From contig NZ_FNRI01000005.1 of the NCBI RefSeq assembly GCF_900107675.1, forward strand, positions 1 through 64,000: DNA of 64,000 nucleotides, given 5' to 3'. The translations under genes were made by a program, and so were the position numbers. The notes below the pieces were generated by a model. That model searched no databases, had not been told where the DNA came from, and worked only from the letters and a program-made list of their open reading frames with translations. Below, in pieces: positions 24,374-31,833 of this stretch. The DNA comes from Alistipes timonensis JC136 (GTDB lineage: Bacteria > Bacteroidota > Bacteroidia > Bacteroidales > Rikenellaceae). Every line of letters starts with the position of its first letter. Within the stretch, counting starts at the first letter, position 1.

Positions 24374-25900
24374 TTATTTCATCTCCACCAGCGCTTTGCC
24401 CGTCATTTCGGCAGGCTGTTCCAGCCCCATCAGGCAGAGCACCGTGGGTGCCACGTCGGCCAGAATGCCGTCGTGAACCGATTTCACACGGTCCGAAACC
24501 ACCACGATGGGCACAGGGTTCAGCGAGTGCGCCGTGTTGGGCGTACCGTCGGGATTCACGGCATTGTCGGCATTGCCGTGGTCGGCGATCATCACCACCT
24601 CGTAGCCGTTGGCCTTGGCGGCCTCGACGACCTCGGAAACGCACTTATCGACGGCCTTCACGGCCTTCTCGATGGCCTCGTAAATACCCGTGTGGCCCAC
24701 CATGTCGCCGTTGGCGAAATTCAGGCAGATGAAGTCGAATTTCTTCTCTCCCAGCGCCGCAACCAGCTTTTCGGCAACCTCCGGGGCCGACATCTCGGGC
24801 TGGAGGTCGTAGGTAGCCACCTTGGGCGACGCGACGAGGATGCGCTCCTCGCCCGCGAACTTATCCTCGCGGCCGCCGTTCAGGAAAAACGTGACGTGGG
24901 CGTATTTCTCGGTCTCGGCGATGCGCAGTTGTTTGAGGCCCTGCTTCGAAACGAACTCGCCGATGGTGTTGGGCACGTTCTCCTTGTCGAAGAGGATGTG
25001 CAGACCCGTGAACTTGGCGTCGTAGGGGGTCATGCAGCAATAGTAAAGCGGCAGGGTGTGCATTCCCTCGGCGGGCATCTCCTCCTGCGTCATCACGATC
25101 GTCAGTTCCTTGGCGCGGTCGTTGCGGTAGTTGAAGAAGATCACCAGGTCGTTCGGACGGATCGTGCCGACAGGCTGTCCGTTCTCGTCGATATGCACGA
25201 CGGGCTTGATGAATTCGTCCGTCACGCCCTCGTCATACGATTTCTGGACGGCTTCGACCATGTCCGACGCATGTTCGCCGACGCCGTTCACCAGCGCGTC
25301 GTAAGCCACCTTCACGCGCTCCCAGCGCTTGTCGCGGTCCATGGCGTAGTAACGGCCGATCACCGTCGCCACCTTGCCCGTAGATGCCGCCATGTGCTTC
25401 TCGAGGTCGGCAACGAATCCCTTACCGCTGCGCGGGTCGGTGTCGCGGCCGTCCATGAAGCAGTGCACGAACGTATTTTCGATCTTGTACTCGGCGGCGA
25501 TGTCGCAGAGTTTGAAAAGGTGCTCCAGTGACGAGTGCACGCCGCCATCCGACACGAGGCCCATGAAATGCACGTTCACGCCGTTTTTCTTGGCGTATTC
25601 GAACGCGGCTTTCACTTCGGGATTCTGCATGATCGAGTTGTCGCGGCAGGCGCGGTTGATCTTCACGAGGTCCTGATACACGACGCGGCCGGCGCCGATG
25701 TTGAGGTGTCCGACCTCCGAATTACCCATCTGTCCGTCGGGCAGCCCGACGTTCTCACCGTCGGTGCGCAGTTCGGCATGGGGGTATTTCGCGGTCATGG
25801 CCGAGATATATTCGGGATGGACGGTCGAGATCACGTCCGCCTTATCGTGACGGCCGTTTCCCCAGCCGTCGAGGATCATAAGCAATACCTTGTTATTCAT
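24374..25900 (-). CDS. gpmI: 2,3-bisphosphoglycerate-independent phosphoglycerate mutase
   Basis: A 508-residue cytosolic glycolytic enzyme that interconverts 3- and 2-phosphoglycerate using two Mn2+ ions. It belongs to the alkaline phosphatase superfamily. The N-terminal metal Asp (ILDGWG), the phosphorylated Ser61 in MGNSEVGHLNIGAGR, the HCFMDGRDTDP block, and the C-terminal NFANGDMVGHTG and IADHGNADN metal motifs are all present. Length matches the family. It lies 18 bases downstream of alaS, probably in the same transcript. Confidence 0.98.
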   Translation of the reverse strand: MNNKVLLMILDGWGNGRHDKADVISTVHPEYISAMTAKYPHAELRTDGENVGLPDGQMGNSEVGHLNIGAGRVVYQDLVKINRACRDNSIMQNPEVKAAFEYAKKNGVNVHFMGLVSDGGVHSSLEHLFKLCDIAAEYKIENTFVHCFMDGRDTDPRSGKGFVADLEKHMAASTGKVATVIGRYYAMDRDKRWERVKVAYDALVNGVGEHASDMVEAVQKSYDEGVTDEFIKPVVHIDENGQPVGTIRPNDLVIFFNYRNDRAKELTIVMTQEEMPAEGMHTLPLYYCCMTPYDAKFTGLHILFDKENVPNTIGEFVSKQGLKQLRIAETEKYAHVTFFLNGGREDKFAGEERILVASPKVATYDLQPEMSAPEVAEKLVAALGEKKFDFICLNFANGDMVGHTGIYEAIEKAVKAVDKCVSEVVEAAKANGYEVVMIADHGNADNAVNPDGTPNTAHSLNPVPIVVVSDRVKSVHDGILADVAPTVLCLMGLEQPAEMTGKALVEMK

Positions 25901-25918
25901 ATCTTTCCGTTTTAATTG

Positions 25919-28540
25919 CTATTTCAATTGTGCCTTGATCAGCTCCACGGCCTTGTCGATGGCGGCCTGCAGTCCGTCGGGGTTCTTGCCGCCGGCGGTG
26001 GCGAAGAAATTCTGGCCGCCGCCCCCGCCCTGCATCAGTTTGGCGGCTTCGCGCACGACAGCTCCCGCATTCACGCCCTGGGTCGTAACCTCGTCACCGA
26101 GCATGATCGTCAGCGTCGGCTTGCCCTCCCAGACGGAACCGACGACGAAAACCAACTTCGAAGAACGCTGGCGCAGGTTGTAAGCCAGGTCTTTCACGAA
26201 ATCAGGACGGCGGTCGGTCTGCGTGGCGAAAATCTGCATGCCGAGACGCTCGGGCGTCGAAGCGATGATCTTATCGGCCCACTGTGCCACCTGCTCGCGG
26301 CGCATGGCTTCGACCTCCTTCGACAGCGTTTCGTTGCTTTCGAGCATCTTCTTCACAGCCTGCACGACCTGCGGGTTATTGAGGTATTCGGCGACGTTGC
26401 GCATCGTATCCTCGGCGGCATAGATAATCTTCTCGGCCTGCTCGCCCGTGACGGCCTCGATACGGCGCACGCCGGCCGAGATGGCGCTCTCCGAGAGGAT
26501 TTTGAAGAACCCGATGTTACCCGTGGCGCTGGTGTGCGTACCGCCGCACAACTCGACCGACGATCCGAAGCGCACCATGCGGACCTTGTCGCCGTATTTC
26601 TCGCCGAAGAGCATCATCGCACCGCACTTCTCAGCCTCCTCCTTCGTCGCCTCGCGGTTCTCCTCGAGCGGATAGTTGGCGCGCACGGCACGGTTGACGA
26701 GCCTTTCGACCTCGCGCAGCTCCTCGGGCGTAACCTTCTGGAAATGCGAGAAGTCGAAGCGCAGGATTTCGGGCGTCACCATCGACCCCTTCTGCTCTAC
26801 GTGCGATCCCAGCACCTTGCGCAGCGCCTCGTGCATGAGGTGCGTGGCGGTGTGGTTGTTGGCAGCCGCCTGCCGCTTCTCGGGATCGACCTTGGCCGTG
26901 AATTCAGCCGCAGGATTTTCCGGAAGCTCCCCGACGATATGGATAATCAATCCGTTCTCCTTCTCGGTGGCCACGACCGGGATACGCTCATTAGCGCTCT
27001 CGATAAAGCCGATGTCGCCGATCTGACCGCCCGAATTGCCGTAGAACGGCGTGCGGTCGAAGACCAGCTGGTACGAAGTCTTGCCTTTCGAGGTCACACG
27101 GCGGTAACGGGCGATGCGGACTTTTTCAGTCAGCGTGTCGTAACCCGTGAAGACGCTCTCCTTGATGGGAATCAACTCCACCCAGTCGTCGGTGTCGACG
27201 GCCGCGGCGTTGCGCGAACGCTCTTTCTGGGCCTGCAGTTCTTTCTCGAACGCCGCGAGGTCCACGCCGACGCCCTGTTCGCGGGCAATCAGCTCCGTGA
27301 GGTCGATCGGGAAGCCGAACGTATCGTAAAGCTCAAAGGCGTCCCTGCCCGAAATAAACTCGCGCCCCTCTTTCTTGGTGCGCTCAATGACACCGTCCAG
27401 CAGGTTGATACCCGTCGCCAGCGTCCGCAGGAACGACGATTCCTCCTCCTCGATGACTTTTTCAATGAGCCCCTGCTGCGCTTTCAGCTCGGGGAACTGG
27501 CCGCCCATCTGCTCAACCAGTCCGGGAACCAGTTTGCAGAGCGTCGGCTCGGTGAAGCCGAGGTACGTGTAACCGTAACGTACGGCGCGGCGCAGAATGC
27601 GGCGGATGACGTAACCCGCCTTGACGTTCGACGGCAGCTGGCCGTCCGCAATCGAGAACGCGATGGCGCGCAGGTGGTCGGCGATTACGCGCATGGCCAC
27701 GTCGGCCTTGGCGTCCTCGCCGTATTTCTTGCCCGACATCGCCGCGATACGGCCGATCGTGGGCTGGAAAACATCGGTGTCGTAATTCGATTTCTTACCC
27801 TGCAGGATCATGCACAGGCGCTCGAAGCCCATACCCGTATCGACGTTGCGCGCCGGAAGCTCCTCCAGCGAGCCGTTGGCCTTGCGGTTGAACTGCATGA
27901 AGACGAGGTTCCAGATCTCGATCACCTGCGGATGGCTCGCGTTGACCATCTCGCGGCCCGGCTTGAGGGCCACCTCCGCTTCGTCGCGCAGGTCGAAGTG
28001 AATCTCCGAACAGGGACCGCAGGGACCCGTCTCGCCCATCTCCCAGAAATTGTCGTGCTTGTTGCCGCGGATAATGTGGTCCTCGGGCAAAAACTGCTTC
28101 CAGTAGTCGTAAGCCTCCTGGTCGAACGGCACGCCGTCCTCCTCCGAGCCCTCGAACACCGTGGCGTACATCCGCTCGGCGGGCAGTTTATAAACATCGT
28201 GCAGCAACTCCCAGGCCCACTCGATCGCCTCTTTCTTAAAGTAGTCGCCGTAAGACCAGTTGCCCAGCATCTCAAACATCGTATGGTGGTAGGTGTCGTG
28301 TCCTACCTCCTCCAGGTCGTTGTGCTTGCCCGAGACGCGCAGACATTTCTGCGTGTCGGCCGCACGCGGATATTTGCGGGGAGCATTGCCCAGGAAGATG
28401 TCCTTGAACTGGTTCATGCCCGCGTTGGTGAACATCAGCGTGGGGTCGCCCTTCACCACCATCGGGGCCGAAGGCACGATAACGTGGCCCTTCGACTCGA
28501 AGAAGTCGAGAAAAGCCTGACGAATTTTATTTGACTCCAT
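25919..28540 (-). CDS. alaS: Alanyl-tRNA synthetase
   Basis: An 873-residue class II synthetase that charges tRNAAla. The N-terminal catalytic domain starts IRQAFLDFFESKGHVIVPSA and carries GDPTLMFTNAGMNQFK. The editing domain holds the metal motifs HTATHLMHEAL and CGGTHTSATGN. The C-terminal C-Ala/DHHA1-type region ends with the glycine-rich LMQGGGGGQNFFATAGGKN. Length is standard. gpmI follows on the same strand. Confidence 0.99.
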   Translation of the reverse strand: MESNKIRQAFLDFFESKGHVIVPSAPMVVKGDPTLMFTNAGMNQFKDIFLGNAPRKYPRAADTQKCLRVSGKHNDLEEVGHDTYHHTMFEMLGNWSYGDYFKKEAIEWAWELLHDVYKLPAERMYATVFEGSEEDGVPFDQEAYDYWKQFLPEDHIIRGNKHDNFWEMGETGPCGPCSEIHFDLRDEAEVALKPGREMVNASHPQVIEIWNLVFMQFNRKANGSLEELPARNVDTGMGFERLCMILQGKKSNYDTDVFQPTIGRIAAMSGKKYGEDAKADVAMRVIADHLRAIAFSIADGQLPSNVKAGYVIRRILRRAVRYGYTYLGFTEPTLCKLVPGLVEQMGGQFPELKAQQGLIEKVIEEEESSFLRTLATGINLLDGVIERTKKEGREFISGRDAFELYDTFGFPIDLTELIAREQGVGVDLAAFEKELQAQKERSRNAAAVDTDDWVELIPIKESVFTGYDTLTEKVRIARYRRVTSKGKTSYQLVFDRTPFYGNSGGQIGDIGFIESANERIPVVATEKENGLIIHIVGELPENPAAEFTAKVDPEKRQAAANNHTATHLMHEALRKVLGSHVEQKGSMVTPEILRFDFSHFQKVTPEELREVERLVNRAVRANYPLEENREATKEEAEKCGAMMLFGEKYGDKVRMVRFGSSVELCGGTHTSATGNIGFFKILSESAISAGVRRIEAVTGEQAEKIIYAAEDTMRNVAEYLNNPQVVQAVKKMLESNETLSKEVEAMRREQVAQWADKIIASTPERLGMQIFATQTDRRPDFVKDLAYNLRQRSSKLVFVVGSVWEGKPTLTIMLGDEVTTQGVNAGAVVREAAKLMQGGGGGQNFFATAGGKNPDGLQAAIDKAVELIKAQLK

Positions 28541-28581
28541 GATATATTGATTTATCCTATTTTTCCGTTATTCAATTCGGG

Positions 28582-28612
28582 TTGCAAAATTACACATTTT
28601 AAACTAAATTTG
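28582..28612 (+). promoter_or_regulatory. Promoter of the M23 peptidase pair
   Basis: TAAATTTG (28605-28612) is an exact -7 match. TTG (28582-28584) lies 20 bases upstream. The -7 box ends 26 bases before the ATG at 28639. It overlaps the alaS promoter on the other strand. Confidence 0.6.
28585..28592 (-). promoter_or_regulatory. Putative alaS promoter, -7 element
   Basis: On the minus strand this reads TAATTTTG, an exact TAnnTTTG match, 45 bases upstream of the alaS start. It is inside the spacer of the divergent promoter, so the two may exclude each other. Confidence 0.5.
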
Positions 28613-28638
28613 CACTCTATTAAAGAGTTTTTTCCTCG

Positions 28639-29658
28639 ATGGGGCAAAAAGGACACAGATTCGATACCGGGGCGCTGCGGGCCGGTGCGGAGGAACTGAC
28701 GCACGAAGCACAGGTCCTCACGCACGACGTGGTGACGGCCCCGTTCCGGCTGCGAACCTACCGCCTGATCCGCAAGATACTGATCGGCTTCATCCTCGTC
28801 TCGATCGCCAACGTCGTCTTTTCCTATTTCTTCTACACCCCCAAGATGTACCGCATCCTGCGCGACAACCGCGAGACGGTCATCAAATACCGCATCCTGC
28901 AGGACCGCATCCGCACCGCCCAGCGGCGGGTCGACGAAATCCGCCACCGCGACAACTACGTCTACCGGTCGCTTTTCTCGACCGACACGCTCTCGATCCC
29001 GGGCGTATGGCAACCCTACCCCGACTCGAAATACGCCGCGATCGCCGAGGACGAATACGCCCCGCTGATGGTCGGGACGTGGCGGCAGCTCGACGCCCTG
29101 GCCCGCACGATCTATCTCGAATCGGTGTCGTTCGACGAACTGCAACAATTGTCGAAGAACAAGGAGCAGCTCTCGGCGGCCGTTCCGGCCATCTGGCCCA
29201 TCGAGCGCAACGCCCTGCACAACAACCATATCGGCGCTTTCAACATGCGGCGCATGCACCCCGTGCTGGGGTATGTCCGCCCCCACAAAGGCATCGACCT
29301 GGGATGCGACCGCGGCACGCCGGTCTACGCCACGGGCGACGCCGTGGTGGAGATCGCCTCCGCCGGCGGCAACGGCGGTTACGGACACATGGTTCTGCTG
29401 AACCACGAATTCGGCTACAAGACCCGCTATGCGCACCTGAGCAAAGTCCTCGTGCAGCCGGGCGAGCGGGTCGCCCGCGGGCAGATCATCGCCGAAACGG
29501 GCAACACGGGCATCTCTTCGGGTCCCCATCTCCACTACGAGGTGATCCACAAGGGCGTGCCCGTCAATCCGGTCAACTACTTCAACCGCAACATGACCTC
29601 CGAGGAGTACGAGCAACTCATGGAGAACATGCGCGATACCAATTTCGAAAAGCTGTAA
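28639..29658 (+). CDS. M23-family metallopeptidase, membrane-anchored
   Basis: A 339-residue lysostaphin/LytM-type endopeptidase that would cut peptidoglycan cross-links in the periplasm. A cytoplasmic N-terminus of about 45 residues precedes one membrane helix (about 46-66). A linker of about 110 residues with coiled-coil character (RDNRETVIKYRILQDRIR) follows. The zinc site is complete: HKGIDLGCD and PHLHYEV, with the GYKTRYAHLSKV central strand. One base separates it from a paralogue, so the two are a co-translated pair. Enzymatically active rather than an EnvC-type activator, judging from the intact ligands. Confidence 0.93.
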   Translation: MGQKGHRFDTGALRAGAEELTHEAQVLTHDVVTAPFRLRTYRLIRKILIGFILVSIANVVFSYFFYTPKMYRILRDNRETVIKYRILQDRIRTAQRRVDEIRHRDNYVYRSLFSTDTLSIPGVWQPYPDSKYAAIAEDEYAPLMVGTWRQLDALARTIYLESVSFDELQQLSKNKEQLSAAVPAIWPIERNALHNNHIGAFNMRRMHPVLGYVRPHKGIDLGCDRGTPVYATGDAVVEIASAGGNGGYGHMVLLNHEFGYKTRYAHLSKVLVQPGERVARGQIIAETGNTGISSGPHLHYEVIHKGVPVNPVNYFNRNMTSEEYEQLMENMRDTNFEKL

Positions 29659-29659
29659 G

Positions 29660-30610
29660 ATGGCAGGGAAAAAGGATCTCGAAAAGCTCCGCCGGCGCAA
29701 ACGCCGCAAGCAGCGCATTATCCGCGCCACGGTCCACGCTTTCGTGTGGCTGGGCATGGCGGTGCTCTACTACCTGGGATTCTCGGTCTTCTTCGACACG
29801 CCGTTCGAGTACCAGCTCAAACACTCGACCGACCGCCTGCGCCGCGAATATACCGAATTGGCACAACGTTACGATTCGCTGCAAATGGTACTCGGCAACC
29901 TCACCGACCGCGACCGCAGCGTTTTCCGCACCCTTTTCGAATCCGAGCCTTACGACTTCGACTCGGAGTATGAACAGCACCAGTCGGCAACCTACGAAAA
30001 GATCATCGGCCGTTCGACGCGCCAGCTCAAACGCGAACTGCGCGAAGGGGTCGCGGCAATGGAAAAGCAGTTGGACGAGCTCAACGACACCTACCTCGAA
30101 TTGCAGTGCCTCATCGACTCGGCAGGCCGCGGATGCAACAACATCCCGGCAATCCAGCCGGTCATCAACAAGCAGCTGACACTGCTCACAGCCTCCTACG
30201 GCATGCGCATACACCCCTTCTACAAAACCCTGCAGTCGCATCAGGGCGTCGACTACACCATTCCCGAGGGATCGCGCGTCTTCGCCACGGCCGACGGCGT
30301 GGTGCGCGACGTGGCGCTGCGCAACTCGACGCAGGGGCAGACCGTGGTGATCGACCACGGCAACGGCTACGAGACCTCGTACGGCCACCTTTCGAAAATC
30401 CACGTTCGCAAGGGACAGACCGTGCGGCGCGGCGACATCATCGCCCTTTCGGGCGACACGGGCCTCTCGCTGGCCCCCCACCTCCACTACGAGGTGCGGT
30501 TCAACGGCATGCGCGTAGACCCGATTCACTACTTCTTCATGGAGCTCTCGCCCACCGAGTACCAACGCCTGATGCGCATCGCCCAAACGGGCATGCAGTC
30601 TTTCGACTGA
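29660..30610 (+). CDS. M23-family metallopeptidase, membrane-anchored (paralogue)
   Basis: A 316-residue paralogue of the preceding gene, with a very basic cytoplasmic tail (KLRRRKRRKQRIIR), one membrane helix (about 25-45), a long heptad-rich linker (about 50-165) and an intact M23 domain. The metal motifs are HQGVDYTIPEG and PHLHYEV, and the active-site strand is GYETSYGHLSKI. Pairing of two anchored M23 proteins suggests a heteromeric or stage-specific wall hydrolase, but that is inference. Followed by a 7-bp hairpin (30611-30617 with 30621-30627). Confidence 0.93.
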   Translation: MAGKKDLEKLRRRKRRKQRIIRATVHAFVWLGMAVLYYLGFSVFFDTPFEYQLKHSTDRLRREYTELAQRYDSLQMVLGNLTDRDRSVFRTLFESEPYDFDSEYEQHQSATYEKIIGRSTRQLKRELREGVAAMEKQLDELNDTYLELQCLIDSAGRGCNNIPAIQPVINKQLTLLTASYGMRIHPFYKTLQSHQGVDYTIPEGSRVFATADGVVRDVALRNSTQGQTVVIDHGNGYETSYGHLSKIHVRKGQTVRRGDIIALSGDTGLSLAPHLHYEVRFNGMRVDPIHYFFMELSPTEYQRLMRIAQTGMQSFD

Positions 30611-30699
30611 CCCGGCTAAGAGCCGGGATTCAGGCGGCAACGAGCCTTTGGAACAATCATAGCCGGATACACGCCTTCGACCGAATAGTAAACCGAAAA

Positions 30700-31266
30700 A
30701 TGGAAAATTCTGAAATACGCCTTATTCTTTTAGACTTCGACGGCACGCTGGCCGACACCCGGCGGGCCAATACGCTGGCCTATGTCGCGGCCCTGGGCGA
30801 AGCGGGTTACTCGCTCACCGAAGAGGAGTACGCCGCACACTATTTCGGCATGCGGTGCAACGAGTTCCTGACCCGGCTGGGGATCGCCGACCCCGCCGAA
30901 CGCGAACGGATACGGTTGCGCAAGATCGCCCTCTACCCCGCGTTTTTCGACTCTGTGCGTCTGAACGTGCCGCTGTGGGAATTCTGCCGGCAGTTCCGCG
31001 CCGACGGCGGCCGCGTGTGGGTCGTCTCCACCGGCAGCCGGGACAATATCGACAACGTGATCGCCCACCTGGGCATCGGCGGCGGCCTCGACGGCATCCT
31101 CTCGGGCGCCGACGTGGAGCATCCCAAACCCGCCCCGGATTGTTTCCGGGAGGCCATGCGCCGCGAAGGCTGCACACCGCGCGAAACGCTGATCTTCGAA
31201 GACTCGCCGATCGGCATCGAGGCGGCACGCCGCAGCGGCGCATCGTATTTCGTGGTGAAGCTATAA
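30700..31266 (+). CDS. HAD-family phosphatase (phosphoglycolate phosphatase/beta-phosphoglucomutase-like)
   Basis: A 188-residue HAD hydrolase. I place the start at the ATG at 30700 because LILLDFDGTLADT, the catalytic motif I, follows within 20 residues; the open frame extends further upstream but only as an overlap of the M23 gene. Motif II is VVSTGS. Motif III/IV is the HPKPAPD and IFEDSPIGIEAAR pair. A helical cap lies between motifs I and II. The substrate is unknown. Its 3' end overlaps the convergent acetyltransferase gene by six bases. Confidence 0.88.
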   Translation: MENSEIRLILLDFDGTLADTRRANTLAYVAALGEAGYSLTEEEYAAHYFGMRCNEFLTRLGIADPAERERIRLRKIALYPAFFDSVRLNVPLWEFCRQFRADGGRVWVVSTGSRDNIDNVIAHLGIGGGLDGILSGADVEHPKPAPDCFREAMRREGCTPRETLIFEDSPIGIEAARRSGASYFVVKL

Positions 31267-31833
31267 TTTCCGGAGAATCCGGCAGGGATTGCCCGCGGCG
31301 ACCACTCCTTCCGGAAGCGACCGGGTGACGACGCTGCCCGCACCGACGGTCGTCCCGTCGCCGATCGTCACCCCGGGCAGGATAACGCTCCGGCCTCCGA
31401 TCCAGACATTGCGGCCGATCACGACCGGAGCCGTCTGCGAACGCCACAGCGGGCTGTTTTCCGAAAGCCGCTCCGCAGGTTCCGTGGGGTGAAACACGGT
31501 GTAGATATGCACTCCGGGACCTATCCCCGAATAATCGCCGATCGTGATCCGGTTGCAGTCGAGAAAGACGCAGTTCATATTGATCTCGACATTCCGCCCC
31601 AAATGGATATTCTCCCCGTAGTCGACGAAAAACGGAGCTGCGATCCAGACATTCTCTCCCCGCGAACCGAGCAGAAGATCGAGCAGTTCGGACAGACGGG
31701 GTAAATCGGTCGTCGGTGCGGCATTGTAGAGTGATTGCAGACGCTTGGCCTCGTGCCAGCGCGCCAGCAACCCGGAGTCCGTGCAGTCATACGGCTCGCC
31801 CGCAAGCATCTTTTCCTTTTCAGACCGTATCAT
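31261..31833 (-). CDS. maa: Maltose/galactoside O-acetyltransferase family (left-handed beta-helix)
   Basis: A 190-residue acetyl-CoA-dependent sugar O-acetyltransferase. The start is the ATG at 31833, where MIRSEKEKMLAGEPYD matches the Maa/LacA N-terminal cap; the longer open frame upstream only overlaps the addB-like gene. Hexapeptide repeats form the beta-helix (about 55-185). The catalytic His is in IYTVFHPTEPAER, and PVVIGRNVWIGGRSVILPGV gives the last coils. Translation is coupled to the upstream nuclease gene by an ATGA overlap (31830-31833). Confidence 0.93.
   Translation of the reverse strand: MIRSEKEKMLAGEPYDCTDSGLLARWHEAKRLQSLYNAAPTTDLPRLSELLDLLLGSRGENVWIAAPFFVDYGENIHLGRNVEINMNCVFLDCNRITIGDYSGIGPGVHIYTVFHPTEPAERLSENSPLWRSQTAPVVIGRNVWIGGRSVILPGVTIGDGTTVGAGSVVTRSLPEGVVAAGNPCRILRKL

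Noticed and set aside
28582..28612. A regulator binding site in the alaS/M23 divergent region
   Set aside because: No dyad or repeated motif beyond the two overlapping promoters.
30611..30627. Hairpin after the second M23 gene as a terminator
   Set aside because: The stem is only 7 bp with a three-base loop and no T-run, and the HAD gene follows on the same strand.
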